This document shows positions 22,427 through 23,393 of a stretch of DNA of 23,393 nt, in pieces (the first letter of the stretch is position 1; every line of letters starts with the position of its first letter). Source of the stretch: Microcaldota archaeon. Lineage in GTDB: Archaea > Iainarchaeota > Iainarchaeia > Iainarchaeales > JAGVWC01. Made by a program: the position numbers and the translations under genes. The notes below the pieces were generated by a model, which saw only the letters and a list, made by a program, of their open reading frames with translations, was not told the DNA's origin and made no database searches. The DNA is taken from contig JAHJAQ010000086.1 of assembly GCA_018813975.1 (NCBI GenBank), positions 1 through 23,393 on the forward strand. The letters run 5' to 3'.

Positions 22427-23393
22427 TTACACACTTTTTTTACTGTCGACCGGTGTTTTGGAAGGGCGGTCTTCTAACAATTTTTTATAAATGCGAACCA
22501 TTTGTTCTGTAAATTGCCCCCAAGAAAGAACAAAATTGGGATCGTTCTTTTTAACCTGGTTTTTTAATGCAAATTCCAACTTTTCTGCAACTTCCAAGGG
22601 ATTATTGATGTCTTTTACGCCAATGGCTTGTCCTGCAGTCACATATCCACCCAGTACACCACGAGTCGGCACTACTACTTTCATTCCAGCAGCGATTCCT
22701 TCCAGCACCATTAAAGAATCCGTATAAGGGCTTCCCAACGAAACAACCACCTCGGCTTCTTTTAATGCACGAAGGTATTTTTCACGCTGCCAAAGGGGAA
22801 TCATGCCAAAAAAATCCACTTTTTGTTCAATCCCTTGGTTCGAGACCTCTTGTTTAAGCCGGTTCATTTCCGGTCCATCTCCAATAATCCGAAGCGATGC
22901 ATCAGGAAATTTTTTTGATAAAACCGAAAAACCACGTATCAGTTGATACATGCCCTTATCCTCCACCAATCTTGCCACGGAAACAATGAGCAGTTTTTTT
23001 TTCTTAACTGAAATGCTTTTTATTAATTCAACATCCATGCCACGTTTTACAATGCAGAACTTTTCTTTTGGAATATTGAGCCGACCGTAAAATTCTTTGA
23101 ATTCAGCCTGGCTAGTACAAATCACTAAATCAATTTTTTTGCCGAAAAAGCGGATAAGCGCATCAAAAAACGGTAAAAACATTTTTCTCAGTTTTGAGGA
23201 CGAACCAGAATTATGCAGTGTCAGAACGAGTTTTTGATTAGAGCGTTTTCCAATAATCGTTAACAAAGTGAAAAAATTATTGTATCCTTGACAATTCAAG
23301 ATATCCGCGTCGTGTTTCCTGATTCCAAACACCAAACCAGGAGAAAAAAAGTACGAGTCCTGGGGGTGGATTGTAAAAAATTCTTTTACTTTA
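22427..23393 (-). CDS. GT4-family glycosyltransferase, N-terminus beyond window edge
   Basis: The frame is open from the right edge (no stop, no good start required before 23393) and ends at 22427, giving 321 residues plus a stop. Visible parts are ILNCQGYNNFFTLLTI and KLVLTLHNSGSSS in the N-terminal domain, DLVICTSQAEFKEFY, CIVKRGMDVELI, LLIVSVARLVEDKGMYQLIRGF (start of the C-terminal domain with the conserved R and K), LRIIGDGPEMNRL, VDFFGMIP and GSPYTDSLMVLEGIAAGMKVVVP with the E-x7-E-like region. The missing part should be roughly 50-80 residues carrying the first GT-B glycine loop. A TTG at 23335 is an unlikely start because family-like sequence continues upstream of it (KEFFTIHPQDSYFFSPG). 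Confidence 0.88.
   Translation of the reverse strand, partial: KVKEFFTIHPQDSYFFSPGLVFGIRKHDADILNCQGYNNFFTLLTIIGKRSNQKLVLTLHNSGSSSKLRKMFLPFFDALIRFFGKKIDLVICTSQAEFKEFYGRLNIPKEKFCIVKRGMDVELIKSISVKKKKLLIVSVARLVEDKGMYQLIRGFSVLSKKFPDASLRIIGDGPEMNRLKQEVSNQGIEQKVDFFGMIPLWQREKYLRALKEAEVVVSLGSPYTDSLMVLEGIAAGMKVVVPTRGVLGGYVTAGQAIGVKDINNPLEVAEKLEFALKNQVKKNDPNFVLSWGQFTEQMVRIYKKLLEDRPSKTPVDSKKSV

Noticed and set aside
22216..22512. Plus-strand open frame of 98 codons
   Set aside because: It is a frame shadow of the epimerase gene running into the antisense of the GT4 gene.
13137..23305. Avoidance of GATATC as evidence for active EcoRV-type restriction
   Set aside because: Five sites found by eye in 23.4 kb is close to the roughly six to seven expected, so there is no useful signal in a window this short.

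Overview
This window looks like chromosomal DNA of an archaeon. The evidence is an archaeal two-repeat TATA-binding protein, a free-standing 5S rRNA gene, an archaeal STT3 oligosaccharyltransferase with eukaryote-type Alg7/Alg13/Alg14 homologues, TATA-like boxes 24-28 bases upstream of starts, GGTGA-type ribosome binding sites and many TTG/GTG starts. The short lineage-specific proteins and compact layout would fit a DPANN-type archaeon, but no gene here proves that placement.

Region 1 (1-2409). The left edge cuts a minus-strand gene whose first 170 residues closely match the EcoRV restriction endonuclease. It is divergent from the TBP gene, and three TGCACATT direct repeats lie just in front of its start. 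TBP is followed by 5S rRNA and by two convergent hypothetical genes whose stop codons share one CTAG.

Region 2 (2095-11565). A minus-strand run of eight genes encodes, in transcription order: aldehyde dehydrogenase, class III aminotransferase, carbamate kinase, a 2H (LigT-like) phosphoesterase, a COG2403 P-loop protein related to cyclic 2,3-diphosphoglycerate synthetase, ornithine carbamoyltransferase, an arrestin-fold protein and a small hypothetical. Divergent from it are glutamate dehydrogenase and a ferredoxin-reductase-like flavoprotein. Together they suggest catabolism of citrulline/ornithine or a related diamine: carbamoyl phosphate gives ATP, and the carbon skeleton goes through a semialdehyde to an acid such as glutamate, with GDH recycling 2-oxoglutarate and the flavoprotein possibly handling reduced nicotinamide.

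Region 3 (11593-18557). A minus-strand N-glycosylation operon: STT3, Alg7/GPT-type GlcNAc-1-phosphate transferase, Alg14, Alg13, methyltransferase, GT2 and GT4. Four of its junctions are four-base stop/start overlaps (ATAA, TTGA, TTGA, ATGA). The ATAA case implies an ATA start for Alg14. The GT4 gene is frameshifted in an A10 tract.

Region 4 (18664-23393). A Nudix-fold-like protein with a degenerate Nudix box; a two-gene plus-strand methyltransferase/glycosyltransferase unit with A/T-rich codon use; an NAD-dependent epimerase/dehydratase; and a GT4 cut by the right edge. This region probably extends surface-glycan synthesis.

No tRNA, CRISPR array or insertion sequence was seen. No stretch over 300 bases lacks a gene.
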